From positions 124,001 to 188,000 of the forward strand of contig NZ_JACNYK010000002.1 in the NCBI RefSeq assembly GCF_014692505.1: a DNA stretch of 64,000 nt, read 5' to 3'. The DNA is from Sphingobacterium arenae. Lineage in GTDB: Bacteria; Bacteroidota; Bacteroidia; Sphingobacteriales; Sphingobacteriaceae. The notes beneath the pieces are model-generated. The model did not search any database. It saw nothing but the letters and a program-made list of their open reading frames with translations, and was not told the DNA's origin. The position numbers and the translations under genes were made by a program. Each line of letters opens with the position of its first letter. The first letter of the stretch is position 1. Shown piece after piece: positions 26,410-35,675 of this stretch.

Positions 26410-29400
26410 ATGAGGAATTTATTTATACTTTTTTTGTTTTTAACCACTACCCTATCCTATGGATATGGACAGGTTAAGACCGTCACCGGCACAGTAAAAG
26501 ACAGCCAGTCTTTGATAGGTCTTCCGGGGGTTACCATTTCTAAGTCGGATGGAACCGGAAGTCAAACCGATGCTGCTGGGCAGTTCTCTATTGAAGTCGG
26601 TCCAACAGATTCTTTGACATTTCGTTTCATCGGTTATACACCGCAGACAGTAACCGTAGGTGATCAAGAGCTGCTTGATGTCTTCTTGATCAGTGAAGAT
26701 CAGGCGCTAGAGGAGGTTGTTGTTATTGGGTATGGTACGGCCCAAAAGCGTGATCTTACGGGTTCCATTACCCAAGTAAAAGGTAGTGAGATTGTCGATA
26801 GACCGGGTACCAATCCTGTTTCCAATCTTCAGGGTAAAGTTGCCGGTCTACAGGTAACGAACTCCGGTAGACCTGGGCAGGAACCTGATATCAGGATTCG
26901 AGGTACGAATTCCATCAACGGTGCTAAACCTTTATATGTTGTAGACGGATTATTGAACGACAATATCAATTTTCTTAACCCTTCAGATATAGAGAGTATC
27001 GAGGTGTTGAAGGATCCTTCGTCCTTAGCGATCTTTGGTGTCCGGGGAGCAAATGGCGTAATTGCTGTCACGACCAAACGAGCAAGAACAGGTCAATTGG
27101 ACTTTGAGTTTAGTTCCAGAATCGGCGTTAAAAATGTCGCGCATAGAATGAAAATGGCGAATGCTGCACAATTCAGAGAATTATATGATGAGCAACGCGT
27201 CAATCAAGGCGATTCTCCTTTTGATTACACTCATTGGACGGGTGACACGGACTGGCAAGACGAGATTTTTCAAAATGGCATCATCAACTATAACAATTTA
27301 AGTGTTAGTGGTGCTACCGAAAGAAACAGTTTCCGAATGGGTATAGGCTATGCCCATGATGAAGGCGTTATCCACCATGAAAGACATAAACAGTTTACCT
27401 TCAATATCAGCGACGAGCTGAAAATAACCGACAATTTCCGAACTGGTGTCGTCTTAAATGCATACCGAGCCCAGCTACCACAGGAGCGTGATGTATTTGC
27501 TGCTATTTTAGCGTCTCCTATCGCCCCCGTTTTTAATACGGAATATGGCTTGCTTCATGCCATGCCTGAATTTCAAAGACCACAGGTAGACAATCCTCTC
27601 GTGAGCATAGAGGATCGAAAAAATACGCAGATTCGAATGAATTATCGTGTAGTCGCAAACGGATATGCGGAAGTTGACTTTCTGGAACACTTTTCGTTCC
27701 GTACCAATTTATCTGCGGATTACGGATTTAACCAATCACGATTATACCAGGGACTCGTAAATGTTTATAATCCAGATATGGAAGGCGACGATAAAACAGA
27801 GCGTATCGGCAACCAATTGACGAATATTCGCCAGGATCAGGATAAATATTATAAGTATCAAACCGACTGGCTATTGAACTACAGTAATAGTTTTGGTAAG
27901 CACAACCTAAATGCCATGGCAGGTTTCACTACCTATATGCAAGGAATTGAAGCGACATGGGCACGCCGCACGCAAGGCTCCGGCATGGAGATCCCTAATG
28001 ATCCTTCTTATTGGTACGTAGGTATAGGAGATCCGAACACCACTACAGGTACTGGCACGGCGTCTGAATACCGCACTCTATCGTATATGGTCAGAGGTAT
28101 ATATAACTATGACAGAAAATACTTGTTGAACGCTTCCTTTAGAAGAGACGGTTCTTCTGCTTTTGCCAAAAACGGAAATGCATGGCAAAATTTTTATGCT
28201 ATAGGTGGTGCATGGGTAGTAAGCGACGAAGGCTTTATGCAGGATCAAGACATCATCAATAATCTAAAAATACGGGGGTCTTGGGGTACTTTAGGTAATC
28301 AGGATGTTGGTGGAAATCGCTATCCTATGTACCCACAGTTGGTGGCCGGGAGTTCTGCCGTTTTCGGAAATACCTTGATCCCTGCCTACGGTCCGGAATA
28401 TATTCCTGATCCCAATCTCCGTTGGGAGGTTGTAAAAAGCTGGGAAGCGGGTTTCGAGTTGGGAGCCTTCAATAACCGATTACAAGCAGAAGCTGTTTAT
28501 TATCACAAAAACACAGACGGTGTATTGGTTAGAATCCCTGGCATCTTTGGTAGCCTTCCCGGGTTAGGTAATCTCGGAAACATCGAAAACAAAGGGATCG
28601 AAGCTTCTCTTCGTTGGAATCAACAAATTGATGAAGACTGGTCGTTCTCGATAGGCGGAAATATTACTACGGTGAAGAATATGGTCAACAACCTGTCAAC
28701 GGAAGGATACCAGGTTATCGAAGGTCCTTCCCGCACTACTGCCGGCTATCCGATCGGATATTTTTTCGGCTATATTCATGATGGCATATTCCAAAATGAA
28801 GCCGAGGTAGAAGAATACGCAGAAAATGGTATCGTAGGTGGTGTGTTCCGTCCGGGAGATATTCGTCTCCGTGATACGGATAACAACGGCACTGTGGATG
28901 TAAATGACCGTACAATGATCGGTAATCCGACGCCTGATTTCTATTACGGCGCTTCCTTATCTACTTCCTATAAAAATTTTGATCTTGGACTCGAATTTCA
29001 AGGTGTCTATGGTAACGACATCATGCGTACTTGGAATCAAAACCAATTTGCCACCCTCAATTTCCTACAAGATCGTCTAGGCCGTTGGAATGGACCCGGA
29101 ACAAGCAATTGGGAACCCATCATCGATGAAGGTCGTGCAATCAACAGACAGTACTCTTCCTATTTTATTGAAAGTGGTAGTTTCTTCCGGTTACGGGATG
29201 TAACATTAGCGTACCGCTTTCCACAGAAAATGCTACAGTCGATGAGACTGAAAAATTTACGTGTATTTTTAAATGCGCAAAATGTATTTACATTTTCCAA
29301 CAATACCGGATTTACACCGGAAATCGGGGGTAGCGCCATATCCTTCGGAGTGGATAATGGCACGTATCCCGTTCCCGCTGTTTATACATTTGGTGTAAAC

Positions 29401-29412
29401 TTAAATTTTTAA
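26410..29412 (+). CDS. SusC/RagA family TonB-dependent outer membrane transporter
   Basis: A 1000-residue SusC-type receptor. It has a signal peptide (MRNLFILFLFLTTTLSYGYG), a CarboxypepD_reg-like domain (about 22-100; TVTGTVKDSQSLIGLPGVTI), a TonB-box-like EEVVVIGYGTAQKRDLTGSI, and a plug domain with the SusC signature (VLKDPSSLAIFGVRGANGVI). A 22-strand barrel ends with aromatic NLNF. It imports oligosaccharides in complex with SusD using TonB energy. The length is on the short side of the family. It is the first structural gene of the PUL, 19 nt before susD. Confidence 0.96.
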   Translation: MRNLFILFLFLTTTLSYGYGQVKTVTGTVKDSQSLIGLPGVTISKSDGTGSQTDAAGQFSIEVGPTDSLTFRFIGYTPQTVTVGDQELLDVFLISEDQALEEVVVIGYGTAQKRDLTGSITQVKGSEIVDRPGTNPVSNLQGKVAGLQVTNSGRPGQEPDIRIRGTNSINGAKPLYVVDGLLNDNINFLNPSDIESIEVLKDPSSLAIFGVRGANGVIAVTTKRARTGQLDFEFSSRIGVKNVAHRMKMANAAQFRELYDEQRVNQGDSPFDYTHWTGDTDWQDEIFQNGIINYNNLSVSGATERNSFRMGIGYAHDEGVIHHERHKQFTFNISDELKITDNFRTGVVLNAYRAQLPQERDVFAAILASPIAPVFNTEYGLLHAMPEFQRPQVDNPLVSIEDRKNTQIRMNYRVVANGYAEVDFLEHFSFRTNLSADYGFNQSRLYQGLVNVYNPDMEGDDKTERIGNQLTNIRQDQDKYYKYQTDWLLNYSNSFGKHNLNAMAGFTTYMQGIEATWARRTQGSGMEIPNDPSYWYVGIGDPNTTTGTGTASEYRTLSYMVRGIYNYDRKYLLNASFRRDGSSAFAKNGNAWQNFYAIGGAWVVSDEGFMQDQDIINNLKIRGSWGTLGNQDVGGNRYPMYPQLVAGSSAVFGNTLIPAYGPEYIPDPNLRWEVVKSWEAGFELGAFNNRLQAEAVYYHKNTDGVLVRIPGIFGSLPGLGNLGNIENKGIEASLRWNQQIDEDWSFSIGGNITTVKNMVNNLSTEGYQVIEGPSRTTAGYPIGYFFGYIHDGIFQNEAEVEEYAENGIVGGVFRPGDIRLRDTDNNGTVDVNDRTMIGNPTPDFYYGASLSTSYKNFDLGLEFQGVYGNDIMRTWNQNQFATLNFLQDRLGRWNGPGTSNWEPIIDEGRAINRQYSSYFIESGSFFRLRDVTLAYRFPQKMLQSMRLKNLRVFLNAQNVFTFSNNTGFTPEIGGSAISFGVDNGTYPVPAVYTFGVNLNF

Positions 29413-29431
29413 CTCTAAATCCTGAACAGAC

Positions 29432-30922
29432 ATGAAAACAAGACATAGTAAAGCATTTTTATTAGTTATTACCCTGATAGGGTGCATATTAACGACAAGC
29501 TGTAGCACAGATTGGTTAGACATACAACCTCAGGGTCGCTTTACAGAAGACGATCTCCCTCCAGGTTCTTTAGAAGGGCAAGTTTTTGCTGCCTATGCAG
29601 GTTTGCGAAGTGAAGCCACAAGTGGTTTACCTTATGCAGCGGTGCACAATATCCGCTCCGATGATGCACATCTCGGTAGTAGTTCGGGAGATTACGCAGC
29701 TGCCGGCCCGATATATGACGAATTCAATTATCCGCTCGATCATTGGCTTACCAATGGCTATTGGACCGGTCATTACGGATTAATCAACTTAGCCAATAAT
29801 GTGCTGGCCGCAGCAGATTCAATAGAAGAAATTACAGATCTTACCGTGATCAATATCGGAGAAGCCAGGTTTCTTCGTGGGTGGGCATATTTTAATCTTG
29901 TCCGGACATTTGGAGAAGTGCCGTTAATCGACTTTCGTATCACAGATCAAGCATCAGCTATACGACCGAAGTCTACTATTGCCGAGATCTATCAACTTAT
30001 CGATGAGGACGTCCAAGCGGCTGTATCCGCTTTGCCTGAGGAATGGCCTGACCATCCTGGACGACTTACGAGAGGAGCTGCTTTATCACTGCAGACAAAA
30101 ACTTATATGGCACGCCAGCGTTTCTCAGATGCGTTAGCTTCTGCCCAAGCGGTCATTAGTTCCGGCATATACGACTTGAACACGCCTTACCAGCTCATCT
30201 TTAGAGAGGAAGGAGAAAACAGTAGCGAATCTATATTTGAGATACAAGCGCTATTCGACGGTGTACAGGATTTCGGCGTAACATGGGCTAGCAGACAGGG
30301 TATTCGGGGGTCCGGACCATGGAACCTGGGATGGGGCTGGAATATTCCTCATCAGCGACTTATTGACGCTTTCGAACCGGACGATCCCCGCCATCACGCT
30401 ACCGTACTGTATAGCGGTGGTACAACATACGACAATCAGATCGTACCGACTAATCTGCCCCGACCACAATGGAATTATAAAGTGTACACCAATAAAGCCC
30501 TTAGAGACCGTTACGGAAGCCTAGGCGGTGATTGGTTTAATGTACGTATCATCCGTTATGCAGATATTGTTTTATTAGCAGCGGAGGCGGCTAATGAGAT
30601 CGGAGGAGAAGATAATATCGATCTCGCACTCGAATACTTAGAAGATGTAAGAGCAAGAGCACGTGGAGGCAACAACGATATATTACCAGCGGTAACGACA
30701 CGTGACCAAGAAGAGCTTCGCCAGGCGATACGCCACGAGCGACAAGTGGAACTTGGGATGGAAAATGAACGTTTTTTTGATCTTATCCGTTGGGATATTG
30801 ACGTGGAAACCATGCATTCAGCAGGCCATACACAGTATCAGATTCGTAATCGCTTCTTCCCTATCCCACAACCGGAAATTGACCGCGCAGGAGGGGTCCT
30901 AATCCAGAATCCCGACTATTAA
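29432..30922 (+). CDS. SusD/RagB family surface glycan-binding lipoprotein
   Basis: A 496-residue lipoprotein with signal peptide and lipobox (ILTTSC, Cys24) followed by the SusD N-terminal motif DWLDIQPQGRFTEDDL. TPR-like helices (ARFLRGWAYFNLVRTFGEVPLI) and the C-terminal SusD domain (IIRYADIVLLAAEAANEIGG, FFDLIRWD, NRFFPIPQPEIDRAG) are typical. It caps the SusC barrel and captures glycan at the cell surface. Cognate partner of the gene immediately upstream. Confidence 0.96.
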   Translation: MKTRHSKAFLLVITLIGCILTTSCSTDWLDIQPQGRFTEDDLPPGSLEGQVFAAYAGLRSEATSGLPYAAVHNIRSDDAHLGSSSGDYAAAGPIYDEFNYPLDHWLTNGYWTGHYGLINLANNVLAAADSIEEITDLTVINIGEARFLRGWAYFNLVRTFGEVPLIDFRITDQASAIRPKSTIAEIYQLIDEDVQAAVSALPEEWPDHPGRLTRGAALSLQTKTYMARQRFSDALASAQAVISSGIYDLNTPYQLIFREEGENSSESIFEIQALFDGVQDFGVTWASRQGIRGSGPWNLGWGWNIPHQRLIDAFEPDDPRHHATVLYSGGTTYDNQIVPTNLPRPQWNYKVYTNKALRDRYGSLGGDWFNVRIIRYADIVLLAAEAANEIGGEDNIDLALEYLEDVRARARGGNNDILPAVTTRDQEELRQAIRHERQVELGMENERFFDLIRWDIDVETMHSAGHTQYQIRNRFFPIPQPEIDRAGGVLIQNPDY

Positions 30923-30925
30923 TCT

Positions 30926-32323
30926 ATGAACAATTCGTCATCTTTAACTAAAAAAATGAAAAAACATATAATATATTTAAGTATTCTCGCCGGTATCCTG
31001 TCCTGTACCTCTCCAAGCAGGACAGAAAACGATACCGGCAAAGAAACTGAACCATCAGACACCACCCTTTCCGACGGTTCTTTAATAAATCTTGTCCAAG
31101 AACAAACCTTCCAATATTTCTGGGACGGTGCTGAACCCAATTCGGGATTGGCGAGAGAGCGTATTCACATCGACGGTGAATATCCTCAAGATGACGAAAA
31201 TGTGATCACTATTGGCGGTAGCGGATTTGGTCTCCTAGCTGTCTTGGTGGGCATACACAACGAATACATTACTAAAGAAGAAGGACTTGCAAGATTTGAC
31301 AAAGCATTAGCGTTTCTCGACACAATAGAACGTTTCCAAGGCGCTTGGTCGCACTGGTATTTCGGCGACACCGGAAAATCGAAGGCGTTCAGTGAAAACG
31401 ATGATGGAGGCGATATCGTAGAGACCGCGTTTATGGCACAAGCCCTAATCGCCATTCGAGAGTACTACAAAAACGGCAACGATGCAGAGCAAGCGATCGC
31501 TGCTAAAGCCGACGAGCTATGGAAAGGTATCAACTGGGATTTTTACCGAAATGGGAAAAATGTGCTTTTTTGGCATTGGAGCCCGAAGCATGGCTGGGGT
31601 ATGAACCATGCTATTCAAGGGTTCGATGAATGTATGATCGCTTACATTTTAGGTGCTTCCTCTCCTACACATGCTATTCCCGTAGACACCTATCATAAAG
31701 GCTGGGCACGCGATGGTGATATCCGTACGTCGATTACGAAATACGATATACCGACCGTTGTTAAACACAACGCTAAAGAAGGTGAAGTCGGCCCACTATT
31801 TTGGTCGCATTACTCCTTTTTGGGCTTAAACCCGAATGGACTATCTGATCAATATGCTAATTATCAAGAAGTAGTGACCAACCATGCTAAAATTCATATT
31901 GCCTACGCGGAGGAAAACCCTAAACAATTTAAGGGATACGGAGTGGATAAAGGTTGGGGATGGACGGCAAGTTATTCTACAAATGGTTATAATGCCCATC
32001 ATCCAGACAACGACCCTACCGGTGTGATTTCTCCTACCGCAGCCATTTCATCTATTGCCTATACGCCGAAAGAAAGTATTAGTTTTATGCACTATTTAAA
32101 AGATAGTATCGGTGATAACATATGGGGTAAATACGGTTTTTACGACGCATACAGCGAATCCGAGAATTGGTACCCACAACGCTATCTCGCCATCGATCAA
32201 GGTCCGATAGTCGTGATGATTCAGAATTATAAAGATGGATTCATCTGGGACTTATTCATGGGCGCACCTGAAGTACAAGAAGGTTTAAAAAAATTAGGGT
32301 TTTCCATGCCCAAGTTTAGGTAA
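30926..32323 (+). CDS. GH144-type endo-beta-1,2-glucanase (PF10091) lipoprotein
   Basis: A 465-residue protein with a lipoprotein signal (SILAGILSC; an alternative ATG at 30956 removes ten residues and places the signal at the terminus) and an alpha/alpha-barrel PF10091 'glucoamylase' domain. The closest characterised relative I recognise is the Chitinophaga pinensis endo-beta-1,2-glucanase that founded GH144. Acidic residues D163 and E166 (DIVET) and E235 (GFDECMIAY) line up with residues I recall as important there (139, 142, 211), with a constant offset of 24. It would cleave beta-1,2-glucan at the surface or in the periplasm to sophoro-oligosaccharides for GH3. Fourth residue-level confirmation was not possible. 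Confidence 0.85.
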   Translation: MNNSSSLTKKMKKHIIYLSILAGILSCTSPSRTENDTGKETEPSDTTLSDGSLINLVQEQTFQYFWDGAEPNSGLARERIHIDGEYPQDDENVITIGGSGFGLLAVLVGIHNEYITKEEGLARFDKALAFLDTIERFQGAWSHWYFGDTGKSKAFSENDDGGDIVETAFMAQALIAIREYYKNGNDAEQAIAAKADELWKGINWDFYRNGKNVLFWHWSPKHGWGMNHAIQGFDECMIAYILGASSPTHAIPVDTYHKGWARDGDIRTSITKYDIPTVVKHNAKEGEVGPLFWSHYSFLGLNPNGLSDQYANYQEVVTNHAKIHIAYAEENPKQFKGYGVDKGWGWTASYSTNGYNAHHPDNDPTGVISPTAAISSIAYTPKESISFMHYLKDSIGDNIWGKYGFYDAYSESENWYPQRYLAIDQGPIVVMIQNYKDGFIWDLFMGAPEVQEGLKKLGFSMPKFR

Positions 32324-32335
32324 TAAAACCAGTCT

Positions 32336-33895
32336 ATGTTCACATACAAAATAAAATATCCCCTTTACGTCTACATAGCGTGTATAACTTCCCTTAGTTC
32401 ATACGGTCAAACGGATGCCCAGCGCCCTAATGTAATATTTATTATGAGCGACGATCATGCTGAACAAGCCATCAGCGCATACGACCATCCTATTTCCCAA
32501 AAAGCGTCGACCCCCCATATTGACCGTATCGCCAGGGAAGGAGCACTATTTTTAAATAACTATTGCAGCAATTCCATTTGCGGGCCTAGCCGAGCAGCAA
32601 TATTAACGGGTAAGCACAGCCATAAGAACGGATTTATGCGAAATGGGAATAAGGGTTTTGATGGCACCCAACAGACACTTCCCAAAATACTACAGCAAAA
32701 CGGTTATGAAACAGCTATTATTGGGAAATGGCATCTCATTTCAAAACCAACGGGCTTCGACCACTGGGAAATTTTAAACGATCAGGGAGATTATTACAAT
32801 CCCTATTTTATCACAGAACAGGATACGGTTCAGCATATGGGCTATGTCACCGATTTGATTACCGATCTCACCAAAGACTGGTTAGATAATCGGGATAAAA
32901 AAAGACCCTTTTTCTTGATGCTGCATCATAAAGCCCCCCACCGTAACTGGGTGCCTGCCGAACGGCATTACAAACTTTACGAACACACGACCTTCCCCCT
33001 ACCCGAAACATATTTCGATGATTACGAAGGGCGATACGCGGCTTCGCAACAAGAAATGAACGTCTATAAAGACATGTACGAAGGCCACGATCTGAAGATG
33101 GTAACCGGTATCGACTCAGACACTTTATTGTACGACCCTTGGCCACACGCGTTCTTAGAAACCATGACGCCCGCAGAACAGGAACGCCTCTTCGCGGCTT
33201 ATAGAGATCGTAACAACGATTTTTATACCACAGAACGTACGGAAAAAGAAAAAGCTATCTGGAAGTTCCAACGCTATATGCAGGATTACTTAGCCACCGT
33301 TAAATCGGTTGATGAAAGTGTCGGTGCGATTATGGACTATCTTGAAGCTACCGGATTGGACAAAAACACCATCGTTATCTACACCTCCGATCAAGGCTTT
33401 TACCTCGGTGAACATGGGTGGTTCGACAAACGATTTATGTACGAAGAATCTTTTGGTATGCCGCTGCTCATGTCCTATCCCGAACTTATCAAGCCGGGCA
33501 TCACGGTAGATGGTTTAACACAGAATATCGATTTTGCCCCCACCCTATTGGATATGTGTCAGATTGCCATACCCGATGACATGCAAGGAAAATCTTTCAA
33601 AGCACTCGTACAACATGGAAAAACGCCAAAAGACTGGCGAAAATCACTATACTATCATTATTTTGAATTCCCCGGCTTTCATAGTGTTCGTGCCCATTAT
33701 GGCGTAAAAATGGAGCGATATAAATTAATGCATTTTCCAAAAGAAAATATTTGGGAACTCTATGATATCGAAAACGATCCATCCGAGATCAACAATATAT
33801 ACGGTCAACAAGGAACCGAGAAAATAACGAAGGAACTCCAGCAAGAATTGCTGGAACTACAAGATAAATATGAAGTTGACGAAGAATATCGATAA
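32336..33895 (+). CDS. type I (formylglycine) sulfatase of the S1 family
   Basis: A 519-residue secreted alkaline-phosphatase-superfamily hydrolase. After a signal peptide (LYVYIACITSLSSYG) come metal ligands in RPNVIFIMSDDHAEQ (D39, D40), the formylglycine motif C82-x-P-S-R in ICGPSRAAILTG, IIGKWHL, and YTSDQGFYLGEHGWFDKRFMYE; a DUF4976-like C-terminal domain follows (LYDIENDPSEINNIYG). Such enzymes remove sulfate esters, and some relatives hydrolyse phosphodiesters or phosphonate monoesters. Presence in a beta-1,2-glucan PUL suggests the substrate carries an acidic substituent. Needs a formylglycine-generating enzyme, not found in this window. Confidence 0.9.
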   Translation: MFTYKIKYPLYVYIACITSLSSYGQTDAQRPNVIFIMSDDHAEQAISAYDHPISQKASTPHIDRIAREGALFLNNYCSNSICGPSRAAILTGKHSHKNGFMRNGNKGFDGTQQTLPKILQQNGYETAIIGKWHLISKPTGFDHWEILNDQGDYYNPYFITEQDTVQHMGYVTDLITDLTKDWLDNRDKKRPFFLMLHHKAPHRNWVPAERHYKLYEHTTFPLPETYFDDYEGRYAASQQEMNVYKDMYEGHDLKMVTGIDSDTLLYDPWPHAFLETMTPAEQERLFAAYRDRNNDFYTTERTEKEKAIWKFQRYMQDYLATVKSVDESVGAIMDYLEATGLDKNTIVIYTSDQGFYLGEHGWFDKRFMYEESFGMPLLMSYPELIKPGITVDGLTQNIDFAPTLLDMCQIAIPDDMQGKSFKALVQHGKTPKDWRKSLYYHYFEFPGFHSVRAHYGVKMERYKLMHFPKENIWELYDIENDPSEINNIYGQQGTEKITKELQQELLELQDKYEVDEEYR

Positions 33896-35639
33896 AATAA
33901 AAAGCAAAACAACGTCTCTAAGGCTGGTTGGCATTTTCATGCTGTTCCTCTTTTTGACGATCACTGTCCATAGCCAAAGTATGCGCGCCGACACGTATTG
34001 TAATCCTCTTAATCTCGATTATACCTACATGATCTACAATGCGCATCGCGACATATCCTACCGCTCGGGAGCCGATCCGGCAGTTGTCGAATTCCGCGGT
34101 GAATACTATATGTTCGTTACCCGATCCATGGGCTATTGGCATTCTACCGACTTACAAAACTGGAACTTTATCACGCCCGAGAAATGGTATTTTGAAGGAT
34201 CAAACGCGCCGGCAGCACATAACTACAAAGATTCTGTATTATATGTTACCGGTAATCCATCCGGGCACATGAGCGTTCTCTACACAGACGACCCTAAAAA
34301 AGGCGATTGGAAAGCCACTCCCTCCATCATTAACAACCTGCAAGATCCGGATTTATTTATCGACGACGACGGACAGGCGTATATGTTCTGGGGCTCATCC
34401 AACAAGTTTCCCATCCGCGGGCGTAAATTGGACAAAAACAAACGGTTTATCGCGGACTCCGTCATCGCGGAGCTCTTTAATCTAGAACCCGAAAAACATG
34501 GCTGGGAACGCTTCGGAGAAAACCATACGGATACCGTATTGGGCGGCTATATTGAAGGACCGTGGCTTACCAAACATAACAACAAATATTATATGCAATA
34601 TGCCGCGCCCGGCACGCAATTCAATGTCTACGGCGACGGCGTATATATAGCCGACCATCCGCTAGGTCCGTATACCTATCAAGCTCACAATCCGGTTTCT
34701 TATAAACCTGGAGGCTATATGAATGGTGCGGGACATGGCAGTACCGTCATCGGTCCGGGCGGTCACTATTGGCACTTCGCCACGATGGACTATTCGGTCA
34801 ACATGACCTGGGAACGGCGCCTGTGCATGTTCCCCACATTTTTTGACGACGATGGCATCATGTATACGGATACCTATTTCGGAGATTATCCGCGTTATGC
34901 CCCTTCTGTGCCGAATAAAAGAGGAGCATTTAGAGGTTGGATGTTGCTGTCTTATAATAAACCCGTCCGTGTATCATCAGCACAAGATGGCTATGATGCC
35001 TCGGCATTGACCGATGAGATCGCAAAGACGTCTTGGCTAGCCGAAAACAATGATGCTAGTCAATGGGTTATTGTCGATCTGGAAAAACCGGCAGATATTT
35101 ATGCGATCCAAATCAATTATGCCGATTACCGGTCGGATATGTATGGACGCATCGAGGGATTAAGACATCGCTATACATTGGAAGGTTCCGCTGACGGCAA
35201 AAACTGGTTTAAGATGGTCGATAAGAGTAACAGTTTTAGGGATACACCCAACGACTATATCGAGTTGGAATCTGCCGTATCGACACGTTATATCCGTTAC
35301 AAGAATATCGAAGTACCTACTCCTCACCTAGCGATGTCCGAGATCCGTATCTTCGGAATAGGAAACGGTAAAAAACCTGCTCCCGTTAAAAATTTTCAGC
35401 TTGAGAGGCAGATGGATAGACGTGATATTTCGCTACACTGGACAAAACAAAACAACGCACAAGGTTATAATGTGCGTTGGGGCATTGCTCCGGATAAATT
35501 GTATAGTTCCTGGATGGTTTATGGTGACAATGAACTCTTGTTAAAATCCTTGAACACCGATCAGACGTATTATTTCGCGATAGAGGCGTTTAATGAAAAT
35601 GGTGTTTCCGAATTGTCCGCCATCACTAAAATAGAATAA
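33870..35639 (+). CDS. GH43-type glycosidase with discoidin and FN3 domains
   Basis: A 589-residue secreted protein. The five-bladed propeller carries the GH43 acidic triad: base D69 in SGADPAVVEF, D159 in LQDPDLFIDDDG, and acid E229 in GGYIEGPWL. A F5/8-type C (discoidin) domain spans about 370-490 (ASQWVIVDLEKPADIYAIQI, RYIRYKNIEVPTPH) and an FN3 domain the last 95 residues. The signal region is LVGIFMLFLFLTITVHSQ. It overlaps the sulfatase gene by 26 nt. GH43 enzymes act on arabinose, xylose or galactose linkages; the target here is unknown and would be a side chain, if the PUL substrate is beta-1,2-glucan. Confidence 0.88.
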   Translation: MKLTKNIDKIKSKTTSLRLVGIFMLFLFLTITVHSQSMRADTYCNPLNLDYTYMIYNAHRDISYRSGADPAVVEFRGEYYMFVTRSMGYWHSTDLQNWNFITPEKWYFEGSNAPAAHNYKDSVLYVTGNPSGHMSVLYTDDPKKGDWKATPSIINNLQDPDLFIDDDGQAYMFWGSSNKFPIRGRKLDKNKRFIADSVIAELFNLEPEKHGWERFGENHTDTVLGGYIEGPWLTKHNNKYYMQYAAPGTQFNVYGDGVYIADHPLGPYTYQAHNPVSYKPGGYMNGAGHGSTVIGPGGHYWHFATMDYSVNMTWERRLCMFPTFFDDDGIMYTDTYFGDYPRYAPSVPNKRGAFRGWMLLSYNKPVRVSSAQDGYDASALTDEIAKTSWLAENNDASQWVIVDLEKPADIYAIQINYADYRSDMYGRIEGLRHRYTLEGSADGKNWFKMVDKSNSFRDTPNDYIELESAVSTRYIRYKNIEVPTPHLAMSEIRIFGIGNGKKPAPVKNFQLERQMDRRDISLHWTKQNNAQGYNVRWGIAPDKLYSSWMVYGDNELLLKSLNTDQTYYFAIEAFNENGVSELSAITKIE

Positions 35640-35675
35640 AGATAGAGATAAACCCTATAAATAAGGATCACAATC